DNA from: Rahnella aquatilis CIP 78.65 = ATCC 33071
GTDB lineage: Bacteria; Pseudomonadota; Gammaproteobacteria; Enterobacterales; Enterobacteriaceae
Direction: 5' to 3'
Assembly (NCBI RefSeq): GCF_000241955.1
Contig: NC_016818.1
Coordinates: 4,464,001-4,528,000 of the forward strand
DNA length: 64,000 bases
This document shows, in pieces, positions 1-9,125 of the stretch. The position numbers were made by a program, and so were the translations under genes. A model generated the notes under the pieces. That model did not search any database, was not told where the DNA came from, and saw only the letters and a list, made by a program, of their open reading frames with translations. Position 1 is the stretch's first letter; each line of letters opens with the position of its first letter.

Positions 1-2190
1 CAGGAATCCGTAAAACTGTTCCACGACTACCTCGATTTGCACCGCAATAACCCAGATTTAGACATTCAGATGTTGCCGGTGTCGGTGATGTTTGGCCGGG
101 CACCGGGCCGTGAAGGTCAGGACGACACGCCACATCTGCGCGTGCTGAATGGTATCCAGAAATTCTTCGCTGTGCTGTGGCTGGGACGGGACAGTTTTGT
201 CCGTTTCTCCAATACCGTTTCCCTGCGTTATATGGCGACAGAACACGGCACAGATAAAACAATTGCGCAAAAACTGGCACGTGTGGCGCGGATGCATTTC
301 TCCCGTCAGCGTCTGGCTGCGGTGGGTCCACGTCTTCCGGCACGTCAGGATTTATTCAATAAATTGCTGGCCTCAAAAGCCATTGAAAAAGCGATTGAAG
401 ACGAAGCCCGCAGCAAGAAAATTTCCCACGAAAAAGCCCAACAAAACGCCATCGCCCTGATGGAAGAGATTGCCGCTGACTTTTCTTATGAAGCCGTGCG
501 CCTCTCTGACCGCGTGCTGAGCTGGACCTGGAACCGATTGTACAAAGGCATCAACGTTAACAATGCCGAACGTGTACGCCAGTTAGCGCTGGACGGTCAG
601 GAAATTGTGTATGTGCCCTGCCACCGCAGCCACATGGATTATCTGCTGTTGTCTTACGTGCTCTATCATCAGGGGCTGGTACCACCGCATATTGCCGCGG
701 GTATCAATCTGAATTTCTGGCCGGCTGGCCCGATTTTCCGCCGTCTGGGCGCGTTCTTTATTCGTCGAACCTTCAAAGGCAACAAGCTCTATTCAACGGT
801 GTTCCGTGAATATCTGGGCGAACTGTTCAGCCGTGGTTATTCGGTGGAATACTTTGTGGAAGGGGGGCGTTCGCGAACCGGACGCCTGCTGGAGCCGAAA
901 ACCGGTACGCTGGCCATGACCATTCAGGCCATGCTGAGAGGCGGTTCACGCCCGATTACACTGGTGCCAATTTACATCGGTTATGAGCACGTCATGGAAG
1001 TGGGTACGTACGCCAAAGAATTGCGCGGTGCGACCAAAGAGAAAGAAAGCCTGACGCAAATGCTTAACGGCCTGCGTAAGCTGCGCAACCTTGGCCAGGG
1101 TTATGTGAACTTTGGTGAGCCGCTGCATCTGACCACTTACCTGAACCAGAATGTACCCACCTGGCGTGAAGCCATCGACCCGATCGAAGCACAACGTCCG
1201 AGCTGGCTGACGCCAACGGTGCAGGATTTAGCAGAACAGATCATGGTGCGTATCAACAATTCAGCGGCTGCCAATGCTATGAACTTGTGTTGTACCGCGC
1301 TGCTGGCGTCCCGTCAGCGTTCGCTGACCCGCGAACAACTGACCGAGCAAATCGACTGCTACCTGCAATTATTGCGTAATGTGCCTTACAACGCGGATTC
1401 AACGGTGCCGGATCTGACTGCCGATCAGTTGCTCGATCACGCGCTGAACATGAATAAGTTCCAGGTTGAGAAAGACAACATTGGCGACATCATTGTTCTG
1501 CCTCGCGAACAGGCAGTGCTGATGACGTATTACCGCAACAACATCCATCATATGCTGGTGTTGCCGTCACTGATTTCAAGCATTGTGATGCATCACCGCC
1601 AGGTCAGCCGTGCGGAATTGCTGCGTCAGGTCGAACTGATTTATCCGATGCTGAAAGCCGAACTGTTTATGCATTTCGGGACATCTGAGCTGCCGCACGT
1701 GCTGGATGTTCTGACGCTGGAACTGGCGCGTCAGCAAATCATTCATCTTGAAGATGATGAGCTGACACTTAATCCGGCGCGGATCCGCACCCTGCAACTG
1801 CTGGCGGCCGGCGTACGTGAAACGCTGCAACGTTATGCCATTACCTTCTCCCTGCTCACCAATAACCCAAGCATCAACCGTGGTGCGCTGGAAAAAGAGA
1901 GCCGGATTATGGCACAGCGTTTATCCGTGCTGCACGGTATCAATGCCCCTGAGTTCTTCGATAAAGCCGTATTTTCGACCCTGGTCGGCACACTTCGCGC
2001 CGAAGGTTATATCAGTGACAGCGGCGATGCCATTCAGGAACAAACGCGTGAGATTTACCTCATGCTCAGTGATCTGATGACGTCTGATATCAAGCTGACT
2101 ATCGAAAGCGCGGGTATGCCTTCTGAGCTACCACAACCGACGGCACCACCGGCTGAGCCGAAGATGGATGTGCGCGATACCGATCATTAA
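1..2190 (+). CDS. plsB: Glycerol-3-phosphate 1-O-acyltransferase PlsB (5' end outside window)
   Basis: Inner-membrane enzyme that transfers an acyl group from acyl-ACP or acyl-CoA to position 1 of sn-glycerol-3-phosphate, the first step of phospholipid synthesis. The reading frame is open from the first base, and 729 residues are visible; the family is about 800 residues, so roughly the first 80 lie upstream. The catalytic HX4D motif is present as HRSHMD (His codon at 622), followed by the substrate-binding block EGGRSRTG and the later block [10 protein letters not shown], all typical of the family. The gene is convergent with ubiA, and a strong bidirectional hairpin separates them, as in E. 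coli. No frameshift is seen. Confidence 0.98.
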   Translation, partial: QESVKLFHDYLDLHRNNPDLDIQMLPVSVMFGRAPGREGQDDTPHLRVLNGIQKFFAVLWLGRDSFVRFSNTVSLRYMATEHGTDKTIAQKLARVARMHFSRQRLAAVGPRLPARQDLFNKLLASKAIEKAIEDEARSKKISHEKAQQNAIALMEEIAADFSYEAVRLSDRVLSWTWNRLYKGINVNNAERVRQLALDGQEIVYVPCHRSHMDYLLLSYVLYHQGLVPPHIAAGINLNFWPAGPIFRRLGAFFIRRTFKGNKLYSTVFREYLGELFSRGYSVEYFVEGGRSRTGRLLEPKTGTLAMTIQAMLRGGSRPITLVPIYIGYEHVMEVGTYAKELRGATKEKESLTQMLNGLRKLRNLGQGYVNFGEPLHLTTYLNQNVPTWREAIDPIEAQRPSWLTPTVQDLAEQIMVRINNSAAANAMNLCCTALLASRQRSLTREQLTEQIDCYLQLLRNVPYNADSTVPDLTADQLLDHALNMNKFQVEKDNIGDIIVLPREQAVLMTYYRNNIHHMLVLPSLISSIVMHHRQVSRAELLRQVELIYPMLKAELFMHFGTSELPHVLDVLTLELARQQIIHLEDDELTLNPARIRTLQLLAAGVRETLQRYAITFSLLTNNPSINRGALEKESRIMAQRLSVLHGINAPEFFDKAVFSTLVGTLRAEGYISDSGDAIQEQTREIYLMLSDLMTSDIKLTIESAGMPSELPQPTAPPAEPKMDVRDTDH

Positions 2191-2230
2191 CCGGCATTAG
2201 CGCCCGCCAGCGCAGGCTGCAAAAAATAAA

Positions 2231-2267
2231 ACGCCCGGACTTTTTTACTGAGTCCGGGCGTTTTTTT
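2231..2267. terminator. Bidirectional terminator between plsB and ubiA
   Basis: A 10-bp perfect stem (2232-2241 with 2251-2260) is followed by seven T on the plus strand and by a T-rich run on the minus strand. It lies between two convergent genes, so it can serve both. Confidence 0.93.
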
Positions 2268-2293
2268 AGGACGTTGAGTCAGTTCAGAAACCG

Positions 2294-3205
2294 TTACAAC
2301 GTGAAGCCTGACAGGCTCATCAGAATGCCGAGGAACAGCACCAGCCCGACATAGTTGTTCTGGCGGAAAGCCAGGAAACAGGCATCACGTTCACGTTTGG
2401 CAATCAGCTTCTGCTGATGCACAAACAGCGCAGCAGCCAGCAGCAGCGACCAGTAAAACGGTGCGCTGAGCTGGGAAAGATGACCGACAATCCCCATCAG
2501 GACCAGCGTTGCCAGTTGCAGCAGGCCGATGATCAATGTGTCAAAACGTCCGAATAAAATCGCTGTCGACTTCACGCCGATCTTCAAATCATCGTCACGA
2601 TCGACCATCGCGTATTGCGTATCGTAAGCCACCGTCCAGCAGATATTTGCCACGAACATTAACCAGCAACTGAGCGGTACACTTTCGCTCACAGCGGCAT
2701 AGGCCATCGGGATCGCCCAGCCAAACGCCGCGCCCAAAACCACCTGCGGCAAATGACTGACACGCTTCATAAACGGGTAAATCCATGCCAGCGCCAGCCC
2801 GGCCAGAGACAGCCAAATCGTCATGCGGTTAAGCAGCAGAACCAGCAAGAATGACACCAGCACCAGTCCGGCGAATAATATTTTCGCCTGCTTACCGGTG
2901 ATCGCCCCGCTCGGCAATGGTCGTTGAGCGGTGCGTTTTACGTGACCATCAAATTTACGATCGGCGTAGTCATTGACCACACACCCGGCGGCACGCATGA
3001 AAAACACGCCCAGCACGAAAACCAGCAAAATCTTAGCAGACGGCATTCCGCCACCTGCAACCCACAATGCCCATAACGTTGGCCACAGCAGCAGCAGTGA
3101 GCCGATCGGCTTATCAATACGCATCAGGCGGCAGTAATCACGCCATGTGCCCTGAGTCATACTTCCTGACACTCTCTGTTCTCCTTGTTGATTAGCCTGA
3201 CTCAT
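2294..3205 (-). CDS. ubiA: 4-hydroxybenzoate octaprenyltransferase UbiA
   Basis: Polytopic inner-membrane prenyltransferase that attaches the polyprenyl tail to 4-hydroxybenzoate in ubiquinone synthesis. The two Asp-rich motifs that bind Mg-prenyl diphosphate are visible: [10 protein letters not shown] and [13 protein letters not shown]. At 303 residues it is slightly longer than the E. coli protein (290) because of a variable N-terminus. The start codon overlaps the ubiC stop in an ATGA arrangement, which supports this start; a second Met at residue 16 is an alternative. It follows ubiC, which makes its substrate, in one operon. Confidence 0.97.
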   Translation of the reverse strand: MSQANQQGEQRVSGSMTQGTWRDYCRLMRIDKPIGSLLLLWPTLWALWVAGGGMPSAKILLVFVLGVFFMRAAGCVVNDYADRKFDGHVKRTAQRPLPSGAITGKQAKILFAGLVLVSFLLVLLLNRMTIWLSLAGLALAWIYPFMKRVSHLPQVVLGAAFGWAIPMAYAAVSESVPLSCWLMFVANICWTVAYDTQYAMVDRDDDLKIGVKSTAILFGRFDTLIIGLLQLATLVLMGIVGHLSQLSAPFYWSLLLAAALFVHQQKLIAKRERDACFLAFRQNNYVGLVLFLGILMSLSGFTL

Positions 3206-3741
3206 TCCTGCTCCGCCTTATTTTGCGGACGGTGAACCGGCGAGTCGGGGAGGAAAATTTCGGTCAGCAGCAACGGCTTGTCAGACAAGCGCAGGCGGGA
3301 ACGGCGCGCCCATAACGCCCCCTGCTCACTGTGTAATTGTCCCAGATGAATGTAATCACGGGACAAATTATTTCCGCTGAACAGATAACGGCCCAGCGGC
3401 ACAGTGCCTAAATCGACCAGCGCCAGATCCGGCCCGGTCAGCGTTTCTTCAGGAATAACTGTGCGCCCGAGCAGCCATGGCTGCGCGTCACCAAACAGCA
3501 CGATTTCGCGGATCCAGTAACGGGCACTTTCCGGCAACTGCTGCGCTTCGCTTTCACCCAGTTCTTCGCGGCTGACAAAACATTCGTTTTGCGGTTTCAC
3601 GGTGACGGTAACACCCTGCTTTTCAAACCGGCGGGTCATGGATCCCATTTCCATCAGCCAGTCAGCCACATCCGCAGGCACCTGCGAAGGATCGTCAAAC
3701 CAGTGGATCGGGGATTTTTCGGGGGAACGGGAATCAGACAT
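3202..3741 (-). CDS. ubiC: Chorismate--pyruvate lyase UbiC
   Basis: Cytoplasmic enzyme that converts chorismate to 4-hydroxybenzoate plus pyruvate, the first committed step of ubiquinone synthesis. The conserved C-terminal half is clear: RYWIREIVL, a [10 protein letters not shown] block, PLGRYLF, and the RRSRL...LLLTEIFLP ending typical of UbiC. I chose the ATG at 3741 (179 residues) because it has a GGAG at normal spacing; the ATG nine codons upstream (3768) has its GGAGG almost touching the start codon. The gene overlaps ubiA by 4 bases. A promoter-like TAGAAT at 3794-3799 lies just upstream. Confidence 0.95.
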   Translation of the reverse strand: MSDSRSPEKSPIHWFDDPSQVPADVADWLMEMGSMTRRFEKQGVTVTVKPQNECFVSREELGESEAQQLPESARYWIREIVLFGDAQPWLLGRTVIPEETLTGPDLALVDLGTVPLGRYLFSGNNLSRDYIHLGQLHSEQGALWARRSRLRLSDKPLLLTEIFLPDSPVHRPQNKAEQE

Positions 3742-3785
3742 CAATGGCTCCGTAATGAAGGTGTTCATACCTCCAATGAATTATC

Positions 3786-3817
3786 TGCCTCGCATTCTAG
3801 CGTATGATTGCGAGGCA
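3786..3817 (-). promoter_or_regulatory. Hairpin overlapping a candidate ubiC promoter
   Basis: A 9-bp perfect inverted repeat (3786-3794 with 3809-3817, loop 14) lies between the psiE stop and ubiC. On the minus strand the loop and right arm hold a TAGAAT -10 candidate (3794-3799), with TTACTG about 16 bases upstream. It could act as the psiE terminator, although it has no T-run, as part of the ubiC promoter, or as both. Confidence 0.45.
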
Positions 3818-3830
3818 GTAATCGCCTCAT

Positions 3831-4238
3831 TTATTCCCGGCGCAGACGTTCGCTGTTGGCGAGGAAAAGCGTTACGACCAGCACCAGGATCGCGCAGGCG
3901 TAAACTAATGTGTCATAAGGACTTTTGTGATCGACGATGATCAAACGGATAATCGCAGTGATCCCGATGTAAATAAAATAGCGTAAAGGGAAGTGATAGC
4001 CCGAAGAAAAATACTTAATTATCAGGGCAATAAACTCGAAATAGAGGAAGTAAATCACAATCCCCTCAATGAGCAAATACGATGACGACTGATCGTTATT
4101 CACGAACAGCACCATTGCTAAATGATAGGTTTCGCGCCCGATAAAAATCATCAGTATCGCGGCCAGTCCTAATAAAAATATATTCAAAATTCGCTGCATA
4201 ATGACGGATATCATCATTGCCCGCTTTGATCCTGCCAT
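3831..4238 (-). CDS. psiE: Phosphate-starvation-inducible protein PsiE
   Basis: Small inner-membrane protein of 135 residues (E. coli PsiE has 136), of unknown biochemical role. Four hydrophobic segments are visible, and the signature stretch [18 protein letters not shown] followed by DHKSP is almost the same as in E. coli. The N-terminus aligns with E. coli PsiE from its first Met, supporting this start although the Shine-Dalgarno is weak. In E. coli psiE is under PhoB and cAMP-CRP control; a Pho-box-like repeat lies at 4279-4296, and a CRP-like half-palindrome (4238-4253) touches the start codon. Unlike E. coli, no maltose genes lie between psiE and ubiC. Confidence 0.93.
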   Translation of the reverse strand: MAGSKRAMMISVIMQRILNIFLLGLAAILMIFIGRETYHLAMVLFVNNDQSSSYLLIEGIVIYFLYFEFIALIIKYFSSGYHFPLRYFIYIGITAIIRLIIVDHKSPYDTLVYACAILVLVVTLFLANSERLRRE

Positions 4239-4278
4239 GTGATCTACATCCCACTTTTGTTATTAATCCCCGCAGAAT

Positions 4279-4296
4279 ACCACAGAGTCAGTACAG
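4279..4296 (-). promoter_or_regulatory. Candidate PhoB box upstream of psiE
   Basis: Read on the minus strand, two direct 7-base units CTGTACT and CTGTGGT are separated by 4 bases. Each matches 5 of 7 positions of the Pho-box unit CTGTCAT, with the expected 11-base period. It lies about 40 bases upstream of psiE, a known PhoB target in E. coli. Confidence 0.45.
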
Positions 4297-4309
4297 GAAA
4301 AGCGCCATT

Positions 4310-4348
4310 AAAAAAGGGCCAGCCGGTGAAGGCTAACCCTTTTATTTA
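4310..4348 (-). terminator. Probable terminator downstream of pgi
   Basis: On the minus strand an imperfect stem (GGGttAGCC pairing with GGCTggCCC) is followed by a run of T. It is placed to end transcription from pgi after it has read through the ERIC element. Confidence 0.55.
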
Positions 4349-4360
4349 GAAATATTGCGA

Positions 4361-4488
4361 CCTGTCCCTCTAAATCATTCGGGCTGGATCAAGGCGGCAA
4401 GGGAACGAAGCCCCGGGAGCTTACATAAGTAAGTGACCGGGGTGAGTTCACGCAGCCAACGCTGAAACAGTCTGAAGGATGACGAGGG
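4361..4488. repeat. ERIC (enterobacterial repetitive intergenic consensus) element
   Basis: About 127 bases containing the diagnostic ERIC core, in which GGGAGCTTACATAAGTAAG and GACCGGGGTGAG form the central palindrome. The flanks also fit (ATCAAGGCGGCAAG on the left, CGCAGCCAACGCTGAA on the right), and the outer ends are imperfect inverted repeats beginning CCCTC and ending GAGGG. It lies directly next to the pgi stop codon, so it will be transcribed as part of the pgi 3' untranslated region. The exact ends are approximate. Confidence 0.9.
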
Positions 4489-4489
4489 A

Positions 4490-6136
4490 TTAGCGCCAGT
4501 TTTTAAAGCGGTTAATCAAACCGTTAGTCGAACTGTCATGGCCGGTCACATCTTTGTCATCTTCCAGTTCTGGCAGAATACGGTTTGCCAGCTGTTTGCC
4601 CAGTTCTACGCCCCATTGGTCGAAGGTGTAGATGTTGAGGATCACGCCCTGAGTGAAGATTTTGTGTTCATACATCGCGATCAACGCACCCAGGCTGTAA
4701 GGCGTGATTTCACGCAGCAGGATGGAGTTGGTCGGACGGTTCCCTTCGAACACTTTGAATGGTGCAACGTGTTTAACGTCTTCGGGTTTTTTACCCTGAT
4801 CGGCGAATTCTTTCTCGACAACATCCAGAGATTTACCGAATGCCAGCGCTTCAGTCTGGGCGAAGAAGTTAGACAGCAGTTTCGCGTGGTGATCGCTCAG
4901 CGGGTTATGGCTGATGGCCGGTGCGATGAAGTCACAAGGGATGATTTTAGTCCCCTGGTGAATCAGCTGATAGAACGCGTGCTGACCGTTAGTGCCCGGT
5001 TCGCCCCAGATGATCGGGCCAGTCTGGTAATCCACCGGGTTGCCGTTACGGTCAACGAACTTACCGTTAGATTCCATGTTGCCTTGCTGGAAGTAAGCGG
5101 CAAAACGGTGCATGTACTGGTCGTATGGCAGGATAGCTTCGGTTTCAGTGCCGTAGAAATCATTGTACCAGATGCCGATCAGCGCCAGCAGTACCGGCAG
5201 GTTTTTCTCAGCCGGCGTATTCGCGAAGTGTTTATCCATCGCGTGAGCACCGCTCAGCAACTGTTCGAAGTTATCGAAACCTACAGACAGCGCGATAGAC
5301 AGACCGATGGCTGACCACAGCGAGTAACGGCCGCCGACCCAGTCCCAGAATTCGAACATGTTGTCGGTATCGATACCGAACTCGCTCACCGCTTTACCGT
5401 TGGTCGACAGCGCCGCGAAGTGTTTCGCCACGTGTTGGTTGTCGCCAGCCGTTTTCAGGAACCAGTCACGCGCGCTGTGGGCGTTGGTCATGGTTTCCTG
5501 GGTGGTGAAGGTTTTTGAGGCAACCAGGAACAGCGTGGTTTCCGGCGACAGGTCTTTCAGCGTTTCAGCGATGTGCGTGCCATCCACGTTGGAGACGAAA
5601 TGCATATTCAGGTGGTTTTTGTACGGACGCAGGGCTTCAGTCACCATGAACGGGCCGAGGTCTGAACCGCCGATCCCGATGTTCACGACATCAGTGATGG
5701 CTTTGCCGGTATAACCTTTCCACTCGCCACCGATAACGCGCTCAGTGAAACCTTTAATTTTCGCCAGAACCGCATTCACTTCCGGCATCACATCTTTGCC
5801 GTCCACGACGATTGGCGTGTTGCTGCGGTTACGCAGTGCAACATGCAGAACAGCACGGTCTTCGGTGCGGTTGATCTTCTCGCCAGAGAACATCGATTTG
5901 ATGGCACCCTGAAGGTCAGTCTCTTTCGCCAGTGCCTGCAGTTTATCCAGAGTCTCTGTCGTAATGCGGTTTTTGGAGAAATCGACCAGCATCTGGTCTT
6001 CAAACGTGGCAGAGAATTTGGAGAAACGATCACCATCTTCAGCAAACAGATGGCTAATCTGCACATCTTTCATCTTGTCGAAATGCTGCTGCAGGGCTTG
6101 CCAGGCAGCGGTCTGAGTTGGATTGATATTTTTCAT
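4490..6136 (-). CDS. pgi: Glucose-6-phosphate isomerase Pgi
   Basis: Cytoplasmic glycolytic enzyme that interconverts glucose 6-phosphate and fructose 6-phosphate. It is 548 residues long (E. coli 549) and co-linear over its whole length. Both family signatures are visible: [12 protein letters not shown] with the following [12 protein letters not shown] sugar-phosphate block, and the C-terminal [13 protein letters not shown]. The loop [17 protein letters not shown] carries the catalytic Glu/His region. It is divergent from lysC. Its stop codon abuts an ERIC element. Confidence 0.98.
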   Translation of the reverse strand: MKNINPTQTAAWQALQQHFDKMKDVQISHLFAEDGDRFSKFSATFEDQMLVDFSKNRITTETLDKLQALAKETDLQGAIKSMFSGEKINRTEDRAVLHVALRNRSNTPIVVDGKDVMPEVNAVLAKIKGFTERVIGGEWKGYTGKAITDVVNIGIGGSDLGPFMVTEALRPYKNHLNMHFVSNVDGTHIAETLKDLSPETTLFLVASKTFTTQETMTNAHSARDWFLKTAGDNQHVAKHFAALSTNGKAVSEFGIDTDNMFEFWDWVGGRYSLWSAIGLSIALSVGFDNFEQLLSGAHAMDKHFANTPAEKNLPVLLALIGIWYNDFYGTETEAILPYDQYMHRFAAYFQQGNMESNGKFVDRNGNPVDYQTGPIIWGEPGTNGQHAFYQLIHQGTKIIPCDFIAPAISHNPLSDHHAKLLSNFFAQTEALAFGKSLDVVEKEFADQGKKPEDVKHVAPFKVFEGNRPTNSILLREITPYSLGALIAMYEHKIFTQGVILNIYTFDQWGVELGKQLANRILPELEDDKDVTGHDSSTNGLINRFKNWR

Positions 6137-6307
6137 AGCAATGCTCTTAGGCTGAGAATAAATATGAGATAACTGACCCGATTGTAGCCTGAACTTCCCG
6201 GGAAGAGATGCCTTTTCTTGCGATAGGTCAGATCTGCTTAATCACAATGACAGAGAACAATATTAGATGAGAATCGCTCAAAATGTAGCGCATGCGCTGC
6301 CTGACCG

Positions 6308-6336
6308 TTGACAGACGGGCGATAAACGGCTATTCC
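6308..6336 (+). promoter_or_regulatory. Sigma-70 promoter of lysC
   Basis: A consensus TTGACA (6308-6313) is separated by 17 bases from TATTCC (6331-6336). The predicted start point near 6343 lies shortly before the lysine riboswitch, as expected for a leader that begins with the aptamer. Confidence 0.7.
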
Positions 6337-6368
6337 TAAGCGCCTAACTCGCGCGCTCGATGCGCGAG

Positions 6369-6550
6369 CCAGAAGAGGCGCGTCGCCCAGGCAGTGTATC
6401 GGAGGAGCCGAAATCCTACGAAGATACATCAGGGGGAGCGGCGCCGAGATCATCAGCCCGCGGCAGGCAAATGATCGACTACAGGGGCTGAATCCCCTGG
6501 GTTGTCACCGGAACACCCCAAAGGGTGTCGGCCAGGTGGGGCGCTTCTGG
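6369..6550 (+). promoter_or_regulatory. Lysine riboswitch (L box) controlling lysC
   Basis: The aptamer is closed by a perfect P1 helix CCAGAAG (6369-6375) with CTTCTGG (6544-6550). Conserved L-box segments are visible in order: AGAGGCGCG, GGAGGAGCCG, AGGGGGAGCGGCGCCGA and CTACAGGGGCTGAATCCCC followed by GGGTTGTCACC. These match the E. coli lysC leader closely. The expression platform (about 6551-6660) lacks a clear intrinsic terminator with a T-run, in line with the E. coli lysC switch, which acts on translation start and RNA decay. Lysine binding is expected to lower aspartokinase III synthesis. Confidence 0.95.
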
Positions 6551-6660
6551 GTGTATCGTAGTATCTCTACGCCTGCTCCCGTTTCCCGCTCTTCCCTTTG
6601 TGCCAATTCTTATGGAATCGATGGCCGTCATCCTATGACGCCCCGGACACGAGGTTTTAC

Positions 6661-8049
6661 ATGAATCACGCAGTATCCCGCAACGCCAGTCAGCAGCCCT
6701 TAGGCAATGTCATCGTCGCCAAATTCGGTGGTACCAGCGTGGCGGATTTCGACGCAATGAACCGCAGCGCGGACATCGTGTTGTCGCGCCCTGAAGTGCG
6801 TCTGGTTGTTCTCTCCGCCTCTGCGGGTGTCACCAATTTATTAGTTGAGCTGGCAGAAGGTAAAGAAACCGAACGCCGGGTGTTCCTGCTTGATGAAATT
6901 CGCCGCATTCAGAGTGCCATTATCGATCGCCTCGATAATCCGACAGTGATCCGCGAAGAAATCGGCCGCATGCTGGAAAATATCGCCATGCTGTCCGAAG
7001 CCGCGAGCCTTGCGACATCCACCGCGCTGACCGACGAACTGGTGAGCCATGGCGAGCTGATGTCTACCCTGCTGTTTGTTGAAATCATCCGCCAGCGCAA
7101 CGTGCCGGTGGAATGGTTCGACGTGCGTAAAATCATGCGCACCAACGATCGCTTTGGTCGCGCGGAGCCGGATACGCAGGCATTAAGTGAGTTAACCGTT
7201 CAGCAGTTGCAACCGCGTTTGCAGGACGCTCTGGTGATCACACAAGGTTTTATCGGTTCGGAAGGCAAAGGTCGCACCACGACGCTTGGCCGTGGCGGCA
7301 GCGATTACACCGCCGCATTGCTTGGCGAAGCGTTGAGCGTTTCCCGTGTGGATATCTGGACGGACGTCCCGGGGATTTATACCACCGACCCGCGTCTGGT
7401 GCCGGCGGCAAAACGTATTGACCGCATTGCGTTTGAAGAAGCCGCTGAAATGGCGACATTTGGTGCAAAAGTGCTGCATCCGGCCACTCTGCTGCCCGCG
7501 GTACGTCGCGGTATTCCGGTGTTTGTCGGCTCGAGCAAAGACCCGTCGGGCGGCGGCACCTTAGTGTGTGATACCAGCGATAATCCGCCGCTGTTCCGCG
7601 CGATAGCCCTGCGCCGCAGACAAACGCTGGTCACGCTGCACAGCCTGAGCATGCTCCATTCACGCGGTTTCCTCGCCGAAGTGTTTGGCATTCTGGCACG
7701 CCACAGCATCTCTGTTGACCTGATTACAACGTCCGAAGTCAGCGTCGCACTGACGCTGGATACCACCGGTTCCACATCCTCAGGCGACAGCCTGCTGACC
7801 ACCTCGCTGCTGACAGAACTATCCTCACTGTGCCGCGTGGAAGTGGAAGAGAATCTGGCACTGATTGCGATTATCGGTAACAAACTGTCCCAGGCCTGTG
7901 GCGTCGGCAAAGAAGTCTTCGGCGTGCTGGATCCGTTCAATATCCGCATGATTTGCTACGGCGCAAGCAGTTACAACCTGTGCTTCCTGGTGCCGGGCAA
8001 CGATGCCGATCAGGTCGTCAAAACTCTACACCGTAACCTGTTCGAATAA
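6661..8049 (+). CDS. lysC: Lysine-sensitive aspartokinase III LysC
   Basis: Phosphorylates L-aspartate, the first step to lysine, threonine and methionine; the type III enzyme is inhibited by lysine. The kinase domain starts at KFGGTSVADFDAMNRSADIV and includes TTLGRGGSDYTAALLGEAL. Two C-terminal ACT domains include HSRGFLAEVFGIL and SVDLITTSEVSVALTLD. I chose the ATG at 6661, after a GAGG Shine-Dalgarno, giving 462 residues. An in-frame ATG at 6598 would lie inside the riboswitch expression platform and is rejected. The N-terminus still has about 13 residues more than E. coli LysC (449). Control by the upstream lysine riboswitch is clear from the sequence. Confidence 0.98.
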   Translation: MNHAVSRNASQQPLGNVIVAKFGGTSVADFDAMNRSADIVLSRPEVRLVVLSASAGVTNLLVELAEGKETERRVFLLDEIRRIQSAIIDRLDNPTVIREEIGRMLENIAMLSEAASLATSTALTDELVSHGELMSTLLFVEIIRQRNVPVEWFDVRKIMRTNDRFGRAEPDTQALSELTVQQLQPRLQDALVITQGFIGSEGKGRTTTLGRGGSDYTAALLGEALSVSRVDIWTDVPGIYTTDPRLVPAAKRIDRIAFEEAAEMATFGAKVLHPATLLPAVRRGIPVFVGSSKDPSGGGTLVCDTSDNPPLFRAIALRRRQTLVTLHSLSMLHSRGFLAEVFGILARHSISVDLITTSEVSVALTLDTTGSTSSGDSLLTTSLLTELSSLCRVEVEENLALIAIIGNKLSQACGVGKEVFGVLDPFNIRMICYGASSYNLCFLVPGNDADQVVKTLHRNLFE

Positions 8050-8070
8050 TGACGGGCGCGGTATCTGAGA

Positions 8071-8099
8071 AGACCGGGCCCTGTGCCCGGTCTTTTTTT
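8071..8099 (+). terminator. lysC terminator
   Basis: A 9-bp stem AGACCGGGC with GCCCGGTCT is followed by a T-run of about eight. It lies 20 bases after the lysC stop and before the next gene. Confidence 0.93.
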
Positions 8100-8140
8100 G
8101 TCTGTACTTTTGCAAAACAACAAAGACAAGGATCACCTCA

Positions 8141-9058
8141 ATGTTAGCCAAAATAACCCGCCTGTTCCCGTTGTGGGCCGTGCTGTTATCCGTCGCGGCC
8201 TATTACTCGCCCGGCACATTCACGCCGATCGGTCCGCACGTTTCTACCCTGCTGATGCTGATCATGTTCGCGATGGGTGTCACTCTCGAATTCGGTGATT
8301 TCAAACGCGTGCTTTCCCGCCCCGGTCCGGTTGCTGCCGCCACGTTCCTGCATTATCTGGTCATGCCACTGGCGGCGTGGGTGCTGGCAAAACTGTTCCA
8401 TATGCCTGCTGATTTATCGGCGGGAATGATTCTGGTGGGCAGCGTTGCCAGCGGAACAGCCTCTAACGTCATGATTTACCTTGCGAAAGGCGACGTCGCA
8501 CTTTCCGTGACGATTTCAGCGGTTTCCACGCTGGTGGGCGTTTTCGCCACGCCATTGCTGACGCGTCTGTATGTCGATACACACATTAAAGTGGATGTGG
8601 AAGGCATGCTGTTAAGCATTTTGCAGATCGTCGTCATCCCGATTTTAGCCGGTCTGATTATTCATCATCTGTTCACGAAAACCGTGAAACGTATCGAACC
8701 ACTGCTGCCGCTTTTTTCGATGGTGTGTATTATCGCCATTATCAGCGCCGTCGTGGCGGGCAGTCAGGGCTTTATCGGTTCTGTGGGGTTGATCGTGATT
8801 GTGGCGGTTATTCTGCACAACGGCATTGGCCTGCTGAGCGGTTACTGGGGCGGGAAACTGTTTGGCTTTGACGAAACCACCTGCCGCACGCTGGCGATGG
8901 AAGTCGGGATGCAGAACTCAGGCTTAGCCGCGACACTGGGGAAAATCTATTTCACCCCGCTGGCCGCACTGCCGGGTGCATTGTTCTCGGTCTGGCATAA
9001 TCTTTCAGGTTCTTTACTGGCCGGTTACTGGTCCGGCAAACCGGTCAAAAAAGACTAA
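8141..9058 (+). CDS. panS: BASS-family transporter, probable ketopantoate/pantoate/pantothenate transporter PanS
   Basis: 305-residue integral membrane protein with about ten hydrophobic segments of the bile acid:sodium symporter (BASS) superfamily. Family features visible are the early [11 protein letters not shown] segment, [21 protein letters not shown] (first crossover region), and [14 protein letters not shown] followed by [15 protein letters not shown] (second crossover region). The closest named relative I recognise is PanS of Salmonella, which moves ketopantoate and pantoate. The specific substrate is inferred from family resemblance, not from residues. The start is supported by AAGGA eight bases upstream. 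It occupies the place where E. coli has yjbD, rluF and pepE between lysC and yjbB. Confidence 0.8.
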   Translation: MLAKITRLFPLWAVLLSVAAYYSPGTFTPIGPHVSTLLMLIMFAMGVTLEFGDFKRVLSRPGPVAAATFLHYLVMPLAAWVLAKLFHMPADLSAGMILVGSVASGTASNVMIYLAKGDVALSVTISAVSTLVGVFATPLLTRLYVDTHIKVDVEGMLLSILQIVVIPILAGLIIHHLFTKTVKRIEPLLPLFSMVCIIAIISAVVAGSQGFIGSVGLIVIVAVILHNGIGLLSGYWGGKLFGFDETTCRTLAMEVGMQNSGLAATLGKIYFTPLAALPGALFSVWHNLSGSLLAGYWSGKPVKKD

Positions 9059-9086
9059 TTTCCAGACCGTAAAAAGAACATGAAAA

Positions 9087-9118
9087 AGAAACGGGCGCCT
9101 TCCTCAGCGCCCGTTTTT
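9087..9118. terminator. Bidirectional terminator between panS and yjbB
   Basis: A stem of about 10 bp (AAACGGGCGC, 9089-9098, with GCGCCCGTTT, 9107-9116) has T-runs on both strands. It separates two convergent genes. Confidence 0.9.
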
Positions 9119-9125
9119 ATTCGTA

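Noticed and set aside
4238..4253. CRP-like site (TGTGA-N6-TCCCA) at the psiE start
   Set aside because: It overlaps the start codon and has one imperfect half. E. coli psiE is CRP-controlled, but this position would be unusual, so I do not list it as a feature.
6238..6453. 71-codon minus-strand frame in the pgi-lysC interval
   Set aside because: It overlaps the lysC promoter and lysine riboswitch and has no recognisable product.
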